Assembly (NCBI GenBank): GCA_002430755.1
Contig: DJCX01000109.1
Location: forward strand, 1 to 5,435
DNA length: 5,435 nucleotides
Origin: Flavobacteriales bacterium UBA5939
Lineage (GTDB): Bacteria > Bacteroidota > Bacteroidia > Flavobacteriales > Schleiferiaceae
Direction: 5' to 3'
Of the stretch, positions 1-5,435 are shown piece after piece; position 1 is the first letter of the stretch; each line of letters begins with the position of its first letter. A program made the position numbers and the translations under genes. The notes beneath the pieces are model-generated. The model searched no databases and was not told where the DNA came from. It saw only the letters and a program-made list of their open reading frames with translations.

Positions 1-938
1 GTAACCAATGGCATGTTCTCTAGGTATTCTTCGTAATGCTCTCGGAAAAATTGCGCCAAGAAGTAGTGGCGGTTCGCTTCGTATTGGTCGCCTTGGATGT
101 AGAACTCGGTGGTGGTTCCCCCACCCTGTACATTGATGCTCTGGCTTTGTGAGCGTTGCTCTGAGAAGACGGTGGTAACGGTGGTGTTTCCAAATTGGAA
201 TTGGCCCTTTAAACCAAAAAGGCTTTGGGCGCCCGTAATCAAGGAGCTGTTGAGCGGCATGTTGATGTTACCCATCTCGAGACGCTTTATGATGTCGTCT
301 TCTTCGCCCTCAAAATCCAATTTCATTTGATTGTCAAATGCAAAAGACGCCTCGGTGTCGTAATTCACACCTAATTCCAAACGGTCTCCAATCTTACCCT
401 TGACGTTCATCTGAATGCGCTGGCCGAAATCAAAGGCAAAAGTCTTCTGATTTCGCACCGGAATTCCAGGATTTTCAACGTATTGGTAACGCCCCCCGAA
501 ACGTATTTCAGCCATACCCTGAGGACGAATTTCTACAAGGTCGCTCCCGAATACCTTCCCAAGAGCTTCATTACCCGTTTGAATTTGAGGGACCAATCCT
601 TCTCCGTCACGCGGATTATCGCCTGTAGGATTGTACAACGCAGCTTTATCGGCCATGTAATCCTGTTCGGCCATGTCGTACATGTACTGGCGGTACTGAT
701 CAACGGTCCATACCTCGGGAATAGGAAGGCGGATGTCTCCAATCTTTTTGTACACCAAGTAGTTGCCCGTAGTAGGGTCGTAAATGATTTCCTTCGCGTA
801 GTTCGAAGGTTCTGGCAAAGAAACTGTAACACCACCTGTTCCGGTAGTGTCCGAGCTTTCTTGTCCGTAGCTCATCACTGGAATAAACAGCAGAGCGAGA
901 ACCGTTCTACTTAAATATTTCTTCCAATTTCTTGGCAT
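1..938 (-). CDS. sprA: T9SS outer-membrane translocon SprA/Sov, N-terminal part (cut by window edge)
   Basis: This is the first 312 residues of SprA (called Sov in Porphyromonas), the very large outer-membrane beta-barrel through which T9SS cargo leaves the cell; it is also needed for gliding in Flavobacterium. The frame is open from the ATG at 938-936 to the window edge with no stop. Residues 1-25 form a signal peptide: basic start (MPRNWKKYLSR), hydrophobic core, cleavage probably after SYG. The mature part carries the recognisable SprA N-terminal sequence: GMAEIRFGGRYQYVENPGIP, then FDFGQRIQMNVKGKIGDRLE, FAFDNQMKLDF, EEDDIIKRLEMGN, and the signature MPLNSSLITGAQSLFG (from about residue 227), VTTVFSEQRSQS and NRHYFLAQFFREHY. 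Family members are usually about 2,300-2,500 residues, so some 2,000 residues lie outside the window. The start codon directly abuts the ruvA stop, suggesting co-transcription and translational coupling. Identification rests on recalled family sequence and on the gene order. Confidence 0.96.
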   Translation of the reverse strand, partial: MPRNWKKYLSRTVLALLFIPVMSYGQESSDTTGTGGVTVSLPEPSNYAKEIIYDPTTGNYLVYKKIGDIRLPIPEVWTVDQYRQYMYDMAEQDYMADKAALYNPTGDNPRDGEGLVPQIQTGNEALGKVFGSDLVEIRPQGMAEIRFGGRYQYVENPGIPVRNQKTFAFDFGQRIQMNVKGKIGDRLELGVNYDTEASFAFDNQMKLDFEGEEDDIIKRLEMGNINMPLNSSLITGAQSLFGLKGQFQFGNTTVTTVFSEQRSQSQSINVQGGGTTTEFYIQGDQYEANRHYFLAQFFREHYEEYLENMPLV

Positions 939-1523
939 TTACAGCAGTTGCAAAGCTTTTCTTACTAATTCTTCTGTACTCATCGCAGGATCTTGCTTGA
1001 GCAATTTGTTCAACGCACCTTCGGCTTGTTTAGCTGAAATACCAAGTGTTGTCAGAGCAGCATGTGCCTCTGCACGTGCACCACCCGCCCTTGCAAGCAT
1101 TGGCGAGTCGCCAGCTGCAGCTACCTTGGCCACTTTATCTCGAAGATCAATAACTATACGCTGGGCCGTTTTCGCGCCAATGCCCTTGACCCCTTGTAAG
1201 GTCGCAGCATCTTCAGACATAATGGCTTGCTCTACCTCAGCAGGGGCAAGTGAACTTAAAATAACTCTGGCCGTATTCGCACCTACACCACTCACTGAAA
1301 TGAGTAGTTCAAAAAGTGCCTTTTCTCGTTTTGTAGAAAATCCGAAGAGCATTTCCGCATCCTCACGCACCAAATGGTAGGTGAAAAGCAAGCCTTCAGC
1401 CAACGGCTCAATATCCGCGTAAGTATTCAAAGAGATCTGAACATCGTAACCAATTCCGGCGCAGTCCACAATCACATTAGTTGCGGTCTTCTCAATAAAA
1501 TTGCCTTTTACGTAGTAAATCAT
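939..1523 (-). CDS. ruvA: Holliday junction branch migration complex subunit RuvA
   Basis: RuvA binds four-way DNA junctions as a tetramer and loads the RuvB hexamer, so that RuvAB drives branch migration and RuvC can resolve the junction; it acts in the cytoplasm in recombinational repair. The 194-residue length is normal for the family. Three expected domains are visible: an N-terminal OB fold (about 1-63, MIYYVKGNFIEK then VDCAGIGYDVQIS); a helix-hairpin-helix domain (about 64-142) with two hairpins, SVSGVGANTARVIL (about 76-89) and LQGVKGIGAKTAQRIVIDL (about 109-127); and a C-terminal RuvB-contacting domain (about 148-194, ending STEELVRKALQLL). The ATG start gives the canonical N-terminus. 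The gene sits behind the terminator of the preceding minus-strand gene, so its promoter should lie in 1524-1581. Its TAA directly touches the sprA ATG. RuvA followed by SprA is a common order in Bacteroidota. Confidence 0.97.
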   Translation of the reverse strand: MIYYVKGNFIEKTATNVIVDCAGIGYDVQISLNTYADIEPLAEGLLFTYHLVREDAEMLFGFSTKREKALFELLISVSGVGANTARVILSSLAPAEVEQAIMSEDAATLQGVKGIGAKTAQRIVIDLRDKVAKVAAAGDSPMLARAGGARAEAHAALTTLGISAKQAEGALNKLLKQDPAMSTEELVRKALQLL

Positions 1524-1581
1524 AATCGGTATTTCAATCTAAGGATAACGTCTTAAAATGGTCTTTCGTACGCCTAAAATG

Positions 1582-1605
1582 AAAAAGCCGCGCTGGCAGC
1601 GCGGC
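1582..1605 (-). terminator. Rho-independent terminator after the small T9SS cargo gene
   Basis: There is a perfect 8-bp GC-rich inverted repeat (GCCGCGCT and AGCGCGGC, 1587-1594 and 1598-1605) with a 3-base loop. On the minus strand it is followed by five T residues (1586-1582). It lies 22 bases beyond the stop of the 1628-2305 gene and before ruvA. It should therefore end that transcript and separate it from the ruvA-sprA unit. The plus strand has no T run after the stem, so it looks one-directional. Confidence 0.87.
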
Positions 1606-1627
1606 AGTCTCTAAAATTCAAAAAAAT

Positions 1628-2305
1628 CTAGTGATTAATGACCACCCTTTTGAAGGTAGAGCCGTCAATGCTGTAGAGATAAATACCGTTGGAGCAATCC
1701 GCCACTGAAACTGCATTCTGACCGGGCACCAAATAGGTACGTTTCACCTCCTCGCCCAAGGTATTGAACAAGGTAAAGGTCCCTGCTTTTTGCGTTTCGA
1801 TATGAAGCACGTTCAGTGCTGGATTCGGATATACCTTACTCTCAGCAACACTTAGCTCGATAGTTCCTACCGTTGGACCCGCAGAAATAGTCACCCATAC
1901 GCTTAGAGAATCGCTATTGTCTTTACCATTGTAGAACACGTAACGCGTACTGTCCGAACAAGAACTTCCCGTTGTTGGTGAGTATACGTGACCTGAAAAG
2001 TCTCCTTTAACAACGCCCGGCTGAATATTTATATAACCGATCGAGCTGTCGATATCACTACCGTAGCAGTAGTCCCAACAAAAATAACCGCTGTCGTATG
2101 CACAATCCATCTCGTGGTAGGCGCGACGAACATAGACGTCCACATCAGTAGAACTTACGTTCTTGATATCAATAGAAAATCCATAATCTGCCATGGCCGT
2201 AGAATTTACCTCAAGCACTGTATCCATCTCATGGACGGCGAGCGATTGAGCGTTTAGACCAGCAGCAGTCAAGACGAACGATAGGAGTAATAGGGTTCTT
2301 TTCAT
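1628..2305 (-). CDS. Small cysteine-rich secreted protein with T9SS type A sorting domain
   Basis: This is a predicted exported protein of 225 residues with unknown function. Residues 1-19 are a signal peptide (MKRTLLLLSFVLTAAGLNA, then Q20). Residues about 22-142 look like a single immunoglobulin-like beta domain: alternating hydrophobic strands (FSIDIKNVSSTDVDVYVRR) and a Cys cluster at C68, C76, C80 plus C116, with the segment YFCWDYCYG. Short Bacteroidota cargo proteins often carry a similar CW..CY segment before a PG-containing strand, here INIQPGVVKGDFSGHVYSP. Residues about 150-225 are a T9SS type A sorting domain: YPNPALNVLHIE, FTLFNTLGEEV and the terminal GIYLYSIDG...RVVINH. This predicts Sec export, then release or surface attachment through the T9SS. 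The frame can be extended to a TTG at 2329, but that codon lies inside the promoter -7 box and would add eight residues ahead of the signal peptide, so the ATG at 2305 is preferred. It stands alone, with its own promoter and terminator. Confidence 0.88.
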   Translation of the reverse strand: MKRTLLLLSFVLTAAGLNAQSLAVHEMDTVLEVNSTAMADYGFSIDIKNVSSTDVDVYVRRAYHEMDCAYDSGYFCWDYCYGSDIDSSIGYINIQPGVVKGDFSGHVYSPTTGSSCSDSTRYVFYNGKDNSDSLSVWVTISAGPTVGTIELSVAESKVYPNPALNVLHIETQKAGTFTLFNTLGEEVKRTYLVPGQNAVSVADCSNGIYLYSIDGSTFKRVVINH

Positions 2306-2326
2306 TTCTAACACATTTTCTATGCT

Positions 2327-2334
2327 CAAAGATA
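2327..2334 (-). promoter_or_regulatory. Bacteroidota-type -7 box (TATCTTTG) for the 1628-2305 gene
   Basis: On the minus strand TATCTTTG matches the Bacteroidota primary sigma-factor -7 consensus TAnnTTTG exactly. A TTTC that could serve as a weak -33 element (consensus TTG or TTTG) ends 18 bases upstream. Transcription would begin near 2320, giving a short leader of about 15 bases to the ATG at 2305. This also decides the start codon, because the upstream in-frame TTG (2329-2327) is part of the box and would not be transcribed. Confidence 0.6.
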
Positions 2335-2377
2335 ACCAATGTTCTTCAAGAAGAAACGGTAAAATTTTCGTTGTTTT

Positions 2378-2405
2378 TTTGTTAAATTCACGCCTTATAA
2401 TTTCA
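2378..2405 (+). promoter_or_regulatory. Candidate promoter for the Omp28-like gene
   Basis: A TTTG at 2378-2381, inside a T-rich run, is followed after 16 bases by TAATTTCA (2398-2405), an imperfect match to the TAnnTTTG -7 box. Together they resemble a Bacteroidota promoter just before the ATG at 2411. The spacing is slightly short, and the predicted start of transcription would leave almost no leader, so the exact element is uncertain. Some promoter must nevertheless lie in 2306-2410, because the neighbouring gene points the other way. Confidence 0.35.
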
Positions 2406-2410
2406 AATAC

Positions 2411-4291
2411 ATGAAAAAACTTCTACTATCCTTATTTGCAGTTTGTACTGCAACAGTAGCTATGGCGCAAGGACAAAGCGTTATCTATTCTACTGATTTC
2501 AACAGCGGTATCCCAACAGGATGGACGCAGTCGACACAAGCCACAGACGGTGGTTTCCTTTCTGGTTCGGCCTCTACCTTGAGCTCGAGCTACTTTACTA
2601 TCACAGATCCAGGTTCAAATATCGTTGCCACAAACGACGACGGCTGTAACTGTAACAAAGGAGACGAGTACCTAATTACGGATACCATTGATTTGAGCAA
2701 CTACTCAGTAATGCACGCGACATTTAAGTCGTTCTACTATGGCGCAACCTACAGCGGAGCGACTGAAGTTGCAGAGTTCTTGTACACTACGGACGGTGGT
2801 TCTAACTGGACTACTCTTGCTACTCTTGATCCTGCAGGTGATTGGGTAAGCCAGTGGATCGACGTAAGTGCTGCTTGTGGAAATGCAAACGTACAGTTCG
2901 CATTCAACTACCAAGACGGTGGTGGCTGGTTGTACGGTTTGGGTATCGACGACTTCGTAGTATTCGCACCTTACAACTTTGACGTAGCAGTAGAGTCTTT
3001 AGACATGCCTTCTACAATTGGTTTGAACAATGCACCTTTCACTTTGGAAGGAACTTTGAAGAACTACGGTGGTACGACGATCACTTCAGCGACTATCAAC
3101 TATTCTGTTAACGGTGGTACTGCAGTGACTACAAACTTGACTGGTTTAAGCATTGCTCCTTACGATTCGTACACTTGGACGCACTCAACGAACTGGACGC
3201 CCGGTTCTACAGGTAACTATACTGTTGATATTTACGCTTCTCCAGTAAACGGTACATTCGATCAAAACACGTCGAACGATACGCTAAGTGCAGCTATTGA
3301 AGTACTTACGGCAACAGCTGATCGCGTAGTATTGGCAGAAGAGTTCACTTCGTCAACTTGTGGACCTTGTGCTTCATTCAACCCTAGCTACAAAGATCTA
3401 TTGGACGACAACGATGCGAACACATCTACTGGTCGTGTAACTTCTGTGAAGTACCAAATGAACTGGCCTTCACCAGGTAATGACCCTGCATACAACCAAG
3501 AAGCGGCTGACCGTCGCGTTGCATACGGCATCAACGGTGTGCCAGACGTGGTTTACGCAGGTTCTAACATCCCTACTTCTCAAGCGAACATCGACCTCGT
3601 GAAGAACATTCCAGCACTAGCAGAACTAGACGCAGAGTGGAGTGCTACTGGTAACTACATTCAGTGTGATGCTACTGTAGACGCATTGGCGAACCTTGGT
3701 TCGAATGTTGTGTTGCACATGGCAATGATCGAAAAAGAGATTTCTCACAACGTTCAAACGAATGGCGAGACTACGTTCTACCACGTATTCCGCAAGTTTA
3801 TGGACGGATCAAACGGCCACAGCATGGCAAACATGACTGCTGGTAACACTTACACGCACTACGCAAACTCTACGATTTCTGTGAACTCTGCGCCAGCGCA
3901 AGGTTCTTACGATTTCTGGGTAGGTACTTCAAACATGGACGTTATCGTTTGGTTGCAAGACAACTCAACGGGTGAAGTATTGCAGAGCGCTTACGCTATG
4001 TACACAACTTCAGGGGTGAACGAAATGGACGACTTGGCGCGTTACATCGCAGTATACCCTAACCCAGCAAACGAATTTGCAGGTGTTGAGATCGATTTGA
4101 TCGATCGCTCAGATGTTACGTTGAACGTAGTGAATGCTATGGGTCAAACAGTGTACACTGATGCTATGACGATGGACGCAGGTACTCAGAAAGTTGAGCT
4201 ACCAACAAGTGCTTTGAGCGCTGGTCTATACTTTGTGAATGTTAACGTAAACGGCGTAAGCAAGACCTTGCGTTTGAACGTTGCTCACTAA
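2411..4291 (+). CDS. T9SS-secreted Omp28-like protein: adhesin jelly-roll, CARDB-like, thioredoxin-fold (CGPC) and sorting domains
   Basis: This is a 626-residue multidomain exported protein. Residues 1-19 are a signal peptide (cleavage at AMA before Q20). Residues about 24-187 resemble a cleaved-adhesin or choice-of-anchor J jelly-roll: STDFNSGIPTGWTQ, then WIDVSAACGNANVQFAF and GWLYGLGIDDFVVF. Residues about 190-298 resemble a CARDB-type beta domain (FTLEGTLKNYGG, INYSVNGG, SNDTLSAAIEV). Residues about 303-533 match the Omp28-related thioredoxin-like region: VVLAEEFTSSTCGPCASFNP with a CxxC pair at C317 and C320, and a Val-Pro at 377-378 (GINGVPDV) in the place of the thioredoxin cis-proline. 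Residues about 545-626 are a type A sorting domain (YPNPANEFAGVEIDL, ending GVSKTLRLNVAH). It should be exported by Sec and then the T9SS, ending outside the cell or on the surface. Other cysteines are C79, C81, C156 and C419. Codon choice favours AAC, TAC, GGT, CGT and ACT more than in neighbours, suggesting high expression. Thiol-disulfide activity is inferred; the substrate is unknown. Confidence 0.88.
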   Translation: MKKLLLSLFAVCTATVAMAQGQSVIYSTDFNSGIPTGWTQSTQATDGGFLSGSASTLSSSYFTITDPGSNIVATNDDGCNCNKGDEYLITDTIDLSNYSVMHATFKSFYYGATYSGATEVAEFLYTTDGGSNWTTLATLDPAGDWVSQWIDVSAACGNANVQFAFNYQDGGGWLYGLGIDDFVVFAPYNFDVAVESLDMPSTIGLNNAPFTLEGTLKNYGGTTITSATINYSVNGGTAVTTNLTGLSIAPYDSYTWTHSTNWTPGSTGNYTVDIYASPVNGTFDQNTSNDTLSAAIEVLTATADRVVLAEEFTSSTCGPCASFNPSYKDLLDDNDANTSTGRVTSVKYQMNWPSPGNDPAYNQEAADRRVAYGINGVPDVVYAGSNIPTSQANIDLVKNIPALAELDAEWSATGNYIQCDATVDALANLGSNVVLHMAMIEKEISHNVQTNGETTFYHVFRKFMDGSNGHSMANMTAGNTYTHYANSTISVNSAPAQGSYDFWVGTSNMDVIVWLQDNSTGEVLQSAYAMYTTSGVNEMDDLARYIAVYPNPANEFAGVEIDLIDRSDVTLNVVNAMGQTVYTDAMTMDAGTQKVELPTSALSAGLYFVNVNVNGVSKTLRLNVAH

Positions 4292-4311
4292 GCATTAAAT
4301 ATGTTATTTTT

Positions 4312-4343
4312 ACGGGGGGCCGAAAGGCTCCCCGTTTTTTTTT
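4312..4343 (+). terminator. Strong rho-independent terminator after the Omp28-like gene
   Basis: A 10-bp stem with a single G-U pair (ACGGGGGGCC at 4312-4321, GGCTCCCCGT at 4326-4335) closes a GAAA tetraloop. It is followed by an unbroken run of nine T residues (4335-4343). It begins 20 bases after the stop codon at 4291. The next gene starts at 4360, only 16 bases after the T run, so it must rely on read-through, on a promoter within or before the hairpin, or on both. Confidence 0.95.
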
Positions 4344-4359
4344 GATATACCTAGAGAAC

Positions 4360-4860
4360 ATGAAACAATTTCTTACCGCAATCGCTTTTTTTGGTCTATT
4401 TCAGCTCGGCGCTCAAGAATTGCCAAGCACTACTCTAAAGACCCTCGATGGTCAAAGCATAAACATTCAAGATGCCATTAGTGAAGAAGGGCCAACCGTC
4501 ATTAGTTTCTGGGCAACATGGTGTAAACCGTGTATCAAAGAATTGACCGCATTTATGGATTACGCCATTGACCTTGAAGAAGAGGTAGGCGCTAAAGTCC
4601 TCGCAGTAAGCATCGATGATTCTCGTAACTCTGCCCGTGTTGCACCTATGGTACAGGGACAAGGATGGGAATACACCGTATTGCTGGATGAAAATCAAGA
4701 TTTAAAAAGAAACTTGGGTATAGTTAATGTACCCTTCACTCTTGTACTCAATAAAGAAGGTGAGGTTGTGTGGAAACACAGCGGATATTCACCCGGAGAC
4801 GAAGAAGAACTTGCTGAAGTTGTCGAAGAGGTAGCAGCAGGTCACGATCCAAGTCACTAA
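4360..4860 (+). CDS. TlpA-like periplasmic thioredoxin-fold protein (WCKPC)
   Basis: This is a 166-residue exported thioredoxin-fold protein of the TlpA/ResA/AhpC-TSA type, which usually reduces disulfides or hands on electrons in the periplasm. Residues 1-18 are a signal peptide ending LGA before Q19; there is no lipobox cysteine, so the product should be soluble. The fold follows: PSTTLKTLDGQSINIQD (22-38), the strand and active site VISFWATWCKPCIKEL (C55 and C58), the strand AKVLAVSIDDSRNSARV (78-94), the LLDENQDLKRNLGI segment, and Val-Pro at 124-125 (NVPFT) as cis-proline. The C-terminal tail is strongly acidic and ends GHDPSH. All residues expected for redox activity are present. The frame opens at a TTG at 4342, but that codon lies in the terminator T run and precedes the signal peptide by six residues, so the ATG at 4360 is chosen. 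The stop is 3 bases before the next start, indicating an operon with the barrel gene downstream. Substrate and partner are unknown. Confidence 0.92.
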   Translation: MKQFLTAIAFFGLFQLGAQELPSTTLKTLDGQSINIQDAISEEGPTVISFWATWCKPCIKELTAFMDYAIDLEEEVGAKVLAVSIDDSRNSARVAPMVQGQGWEYTVLLDENQDLKRNLGIVNVPFTLVLNKEGEVVWKHSGYSPGDEEELAEVVEEVAAGHDPSH

Positions 4861-4863
4861 TCC

Positions 4864-5435
4864 ATGAAAAAACTCCTATTATTTGCTTGGGCTATTTGTA
4901 GTTCTACCACATCCTTTGCGCAAGAGCAAAATACTTTTGGTGGCCAACTGCACGGTAATTTTCAACTGGACGGTCAGTTGTACCTCCGCGACGAGAGTAT
5001 TGATCCCACCGGTGAGTTTTACCCCGACGAACGCTTTTTAGGACAAGGCTACGCAAATTTCGTGTACACCGACGGTAACTTTTCTTCGGGCCTTCGATAT
5101 GAAAATTACCAAAATGTAATGCTCGGTTTTCCAGAGGGGTACCGCGGCGAAGGCATCACCTACCGCTACTTACAATTCAAACAAGACGGATTGGACATCA
5201 CTGTCGGTAATTTCTACGAGCAGTTTGGAACAGGTATGGTCTTCCGTTCTTACGAAGAAAGAGGCCTAGGGTATGATAATGCCATGGACGGCGTTCGTAT
5301 CAAGGTAACCCCTGTGAGTGGCTTAAGCTTGAAAGCAGTGATGGGTCGTCAGCGTTTTTACTTTGAGAAAAGTCCTGGACTTCTAAGAGGTATTGATGCA
5401 GAGTACAATCTGAGTAAAGAACTATTCCCTAAACT
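4864..5435 (+). CDS. DUF6029-like outer-membrane beta-barrel protein, N-terminal part (cut by window edge)
   Basis: The frame runs open from the ATG at 4864 to the window end, giving 190 residues without a stop. Residues 1-19 are a signal peptide (MKKLLLFAWAICSSTTSFA, then QEQ). The mature part has the alternating polar and aromatic pattern of outer-membrane barrel strands: FGGQLHGNFQLDGQLYLRD, FLGQGYANFVYTDGNFSSGL, ITYRYLQFKQDGLDITVGNF. The segment VGNFYEQFGTGMVFRSYEER followed by LGYDNAMDGVRIKV resembles, from memory, the Bacteroidota family DUF6029. Family members are several hundred residues long, so most of the protein is missing here. It starts 3 bases after the thioredoxin stop, so the two genes are almost certainly co-transcribed and perhaps translationally coupled. 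No function is established that I know of; a role at the outer membrane linked to the redox proteins beside it is inference. Confidence is high that it is a gene and moderate for the family. Confidence 0.8.
   Translation, partial: MKKLLLFAWAICSSTTSFAQEQNTFGGQLHGNFQLDGQLYLRDESIDPTGEFYPDERFLGQGYANFVYTDGNFSSGLRYENYQNVMLGFPEGYRGEGITYRYLQFKQDGLDITVGNFYEQFGTGMVFRSYEERGLGYDNAMDGVRIKVTPVSGLSLKAVMGRQRFYFEKSPGLLRGIDAEYNLSKELFPK

Noticed and set aside
109..914. Plus-strand open frames at 109-330 and 483-914, and a minus-strand frame at 533-835
   Set aside because: All overlap the clearly recognisable sprA frame; their translations look like no protein family and lack coherent domains.
1540..1547. Weak -7-like box TATCCTTA (minus strand) ahead of ruvA
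   Set aside because: It matches only four of the six fixed positions of TAnnTTTG and no TTG or TTTG is seen at the right distance upstream; a ruvA promoter probably lies in 1524-1581 but I cannot place it.
997..1556. Plus-strand open frames at 997-1380 and 1374-1556
   Set aside because: They lie antisense to ruvA, which has full family identity; the Ala/Ser-rich translation is a by-product of ruvA codon use.
2705..2914. Minus-strand open frame inside the Omp28-like gene
   Set aside because: Antisense to a strongly supported gene, with no signal peptide, motif or start-region support.
4435..4698. Minus-strand open frame inside the TlpA-like gene
   Set aside because: Antisense to a gene with an intact WCKPC active site and cis-proline; the translation is not recognisable.
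1..5435. CRISPR arrays, insertion sequences, tRNA or rRNA genes, riboswitches
   Set aside because: No direct-repeat arrays, transposase-like frames, terminal inverted repeats or tRNA-like folds were noticed; the only clear inverted repeats are the two terminators.

Overview
The window looks like chromosomal DNA of a free-living Bacteroidota, most likely of the order Flavobacteriales. Four things support this: the ruvA-sprA gene pair, type IX secretion (T9SS) cargo proteins with YPNPA-type C-terminal sorting domains, a TAnnTTTG-type promoter box, and A/T-rich start regions without Shine-Dalgarno sequences. A family- or genus-level placement is not possible from the sequence alone.

Left part (1-2305, minus strand). 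Read in the direction of transcription, it starts with a small cysteine-rich T9SS cargo protein (2305 to 1628), closed by a clean intrinsic terminator (1605-1582). Next comes ruvA (1523 to 939), the Holliday-junction-binding subunit of RuvAB. Its stop codon directly abuts the start codon of sprA (938 to the window edge). SprA (Sov) is the giant outer-membrane translocon of the T9SS; only its first 312 residues are in view.

Middle (2306-2410) is a 105-bp divergent promoter region. It has a well-matched Bacteroidota -7 box facing left and a weaker candidate facing right.

Right part (2411-5435, plus strand). The first gene encodes a large T9SS-secreted Omp28-like protein. It combines an adhesin-type jelly-roll domain, a CARDB-like beta domain, a thioredoxin-fold domain with a CGPC motif, and a type A sorting domain. 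A strong intrinsic terminator (4312-4343) follows. Only 16 bases further on begins a small TlpA-like periplasmic thioredoxin (WCKPC motif). After a 3-bp gap comes the start of an outer-membrane beta-barrel-like protein resembling the DUF6029 family, cut by the window end.

Together the right-hand genes could form an exported redox module: a secreted or surface thioredoxin-fold protein, a periplasmic thioredoxin and an outer-membrane barrel. Its substrate is unknown, and this is the least understood and most interesting part of the window. The left-hand genes are a housekeeping DNA-repair gene and the export machine that would carry both T9SS cargo proteins to the surface. No mobile elements, CRISPR arrays, tRNA or rRNA genes were seen, and no gene-free stretch exceeds about 105 bases.
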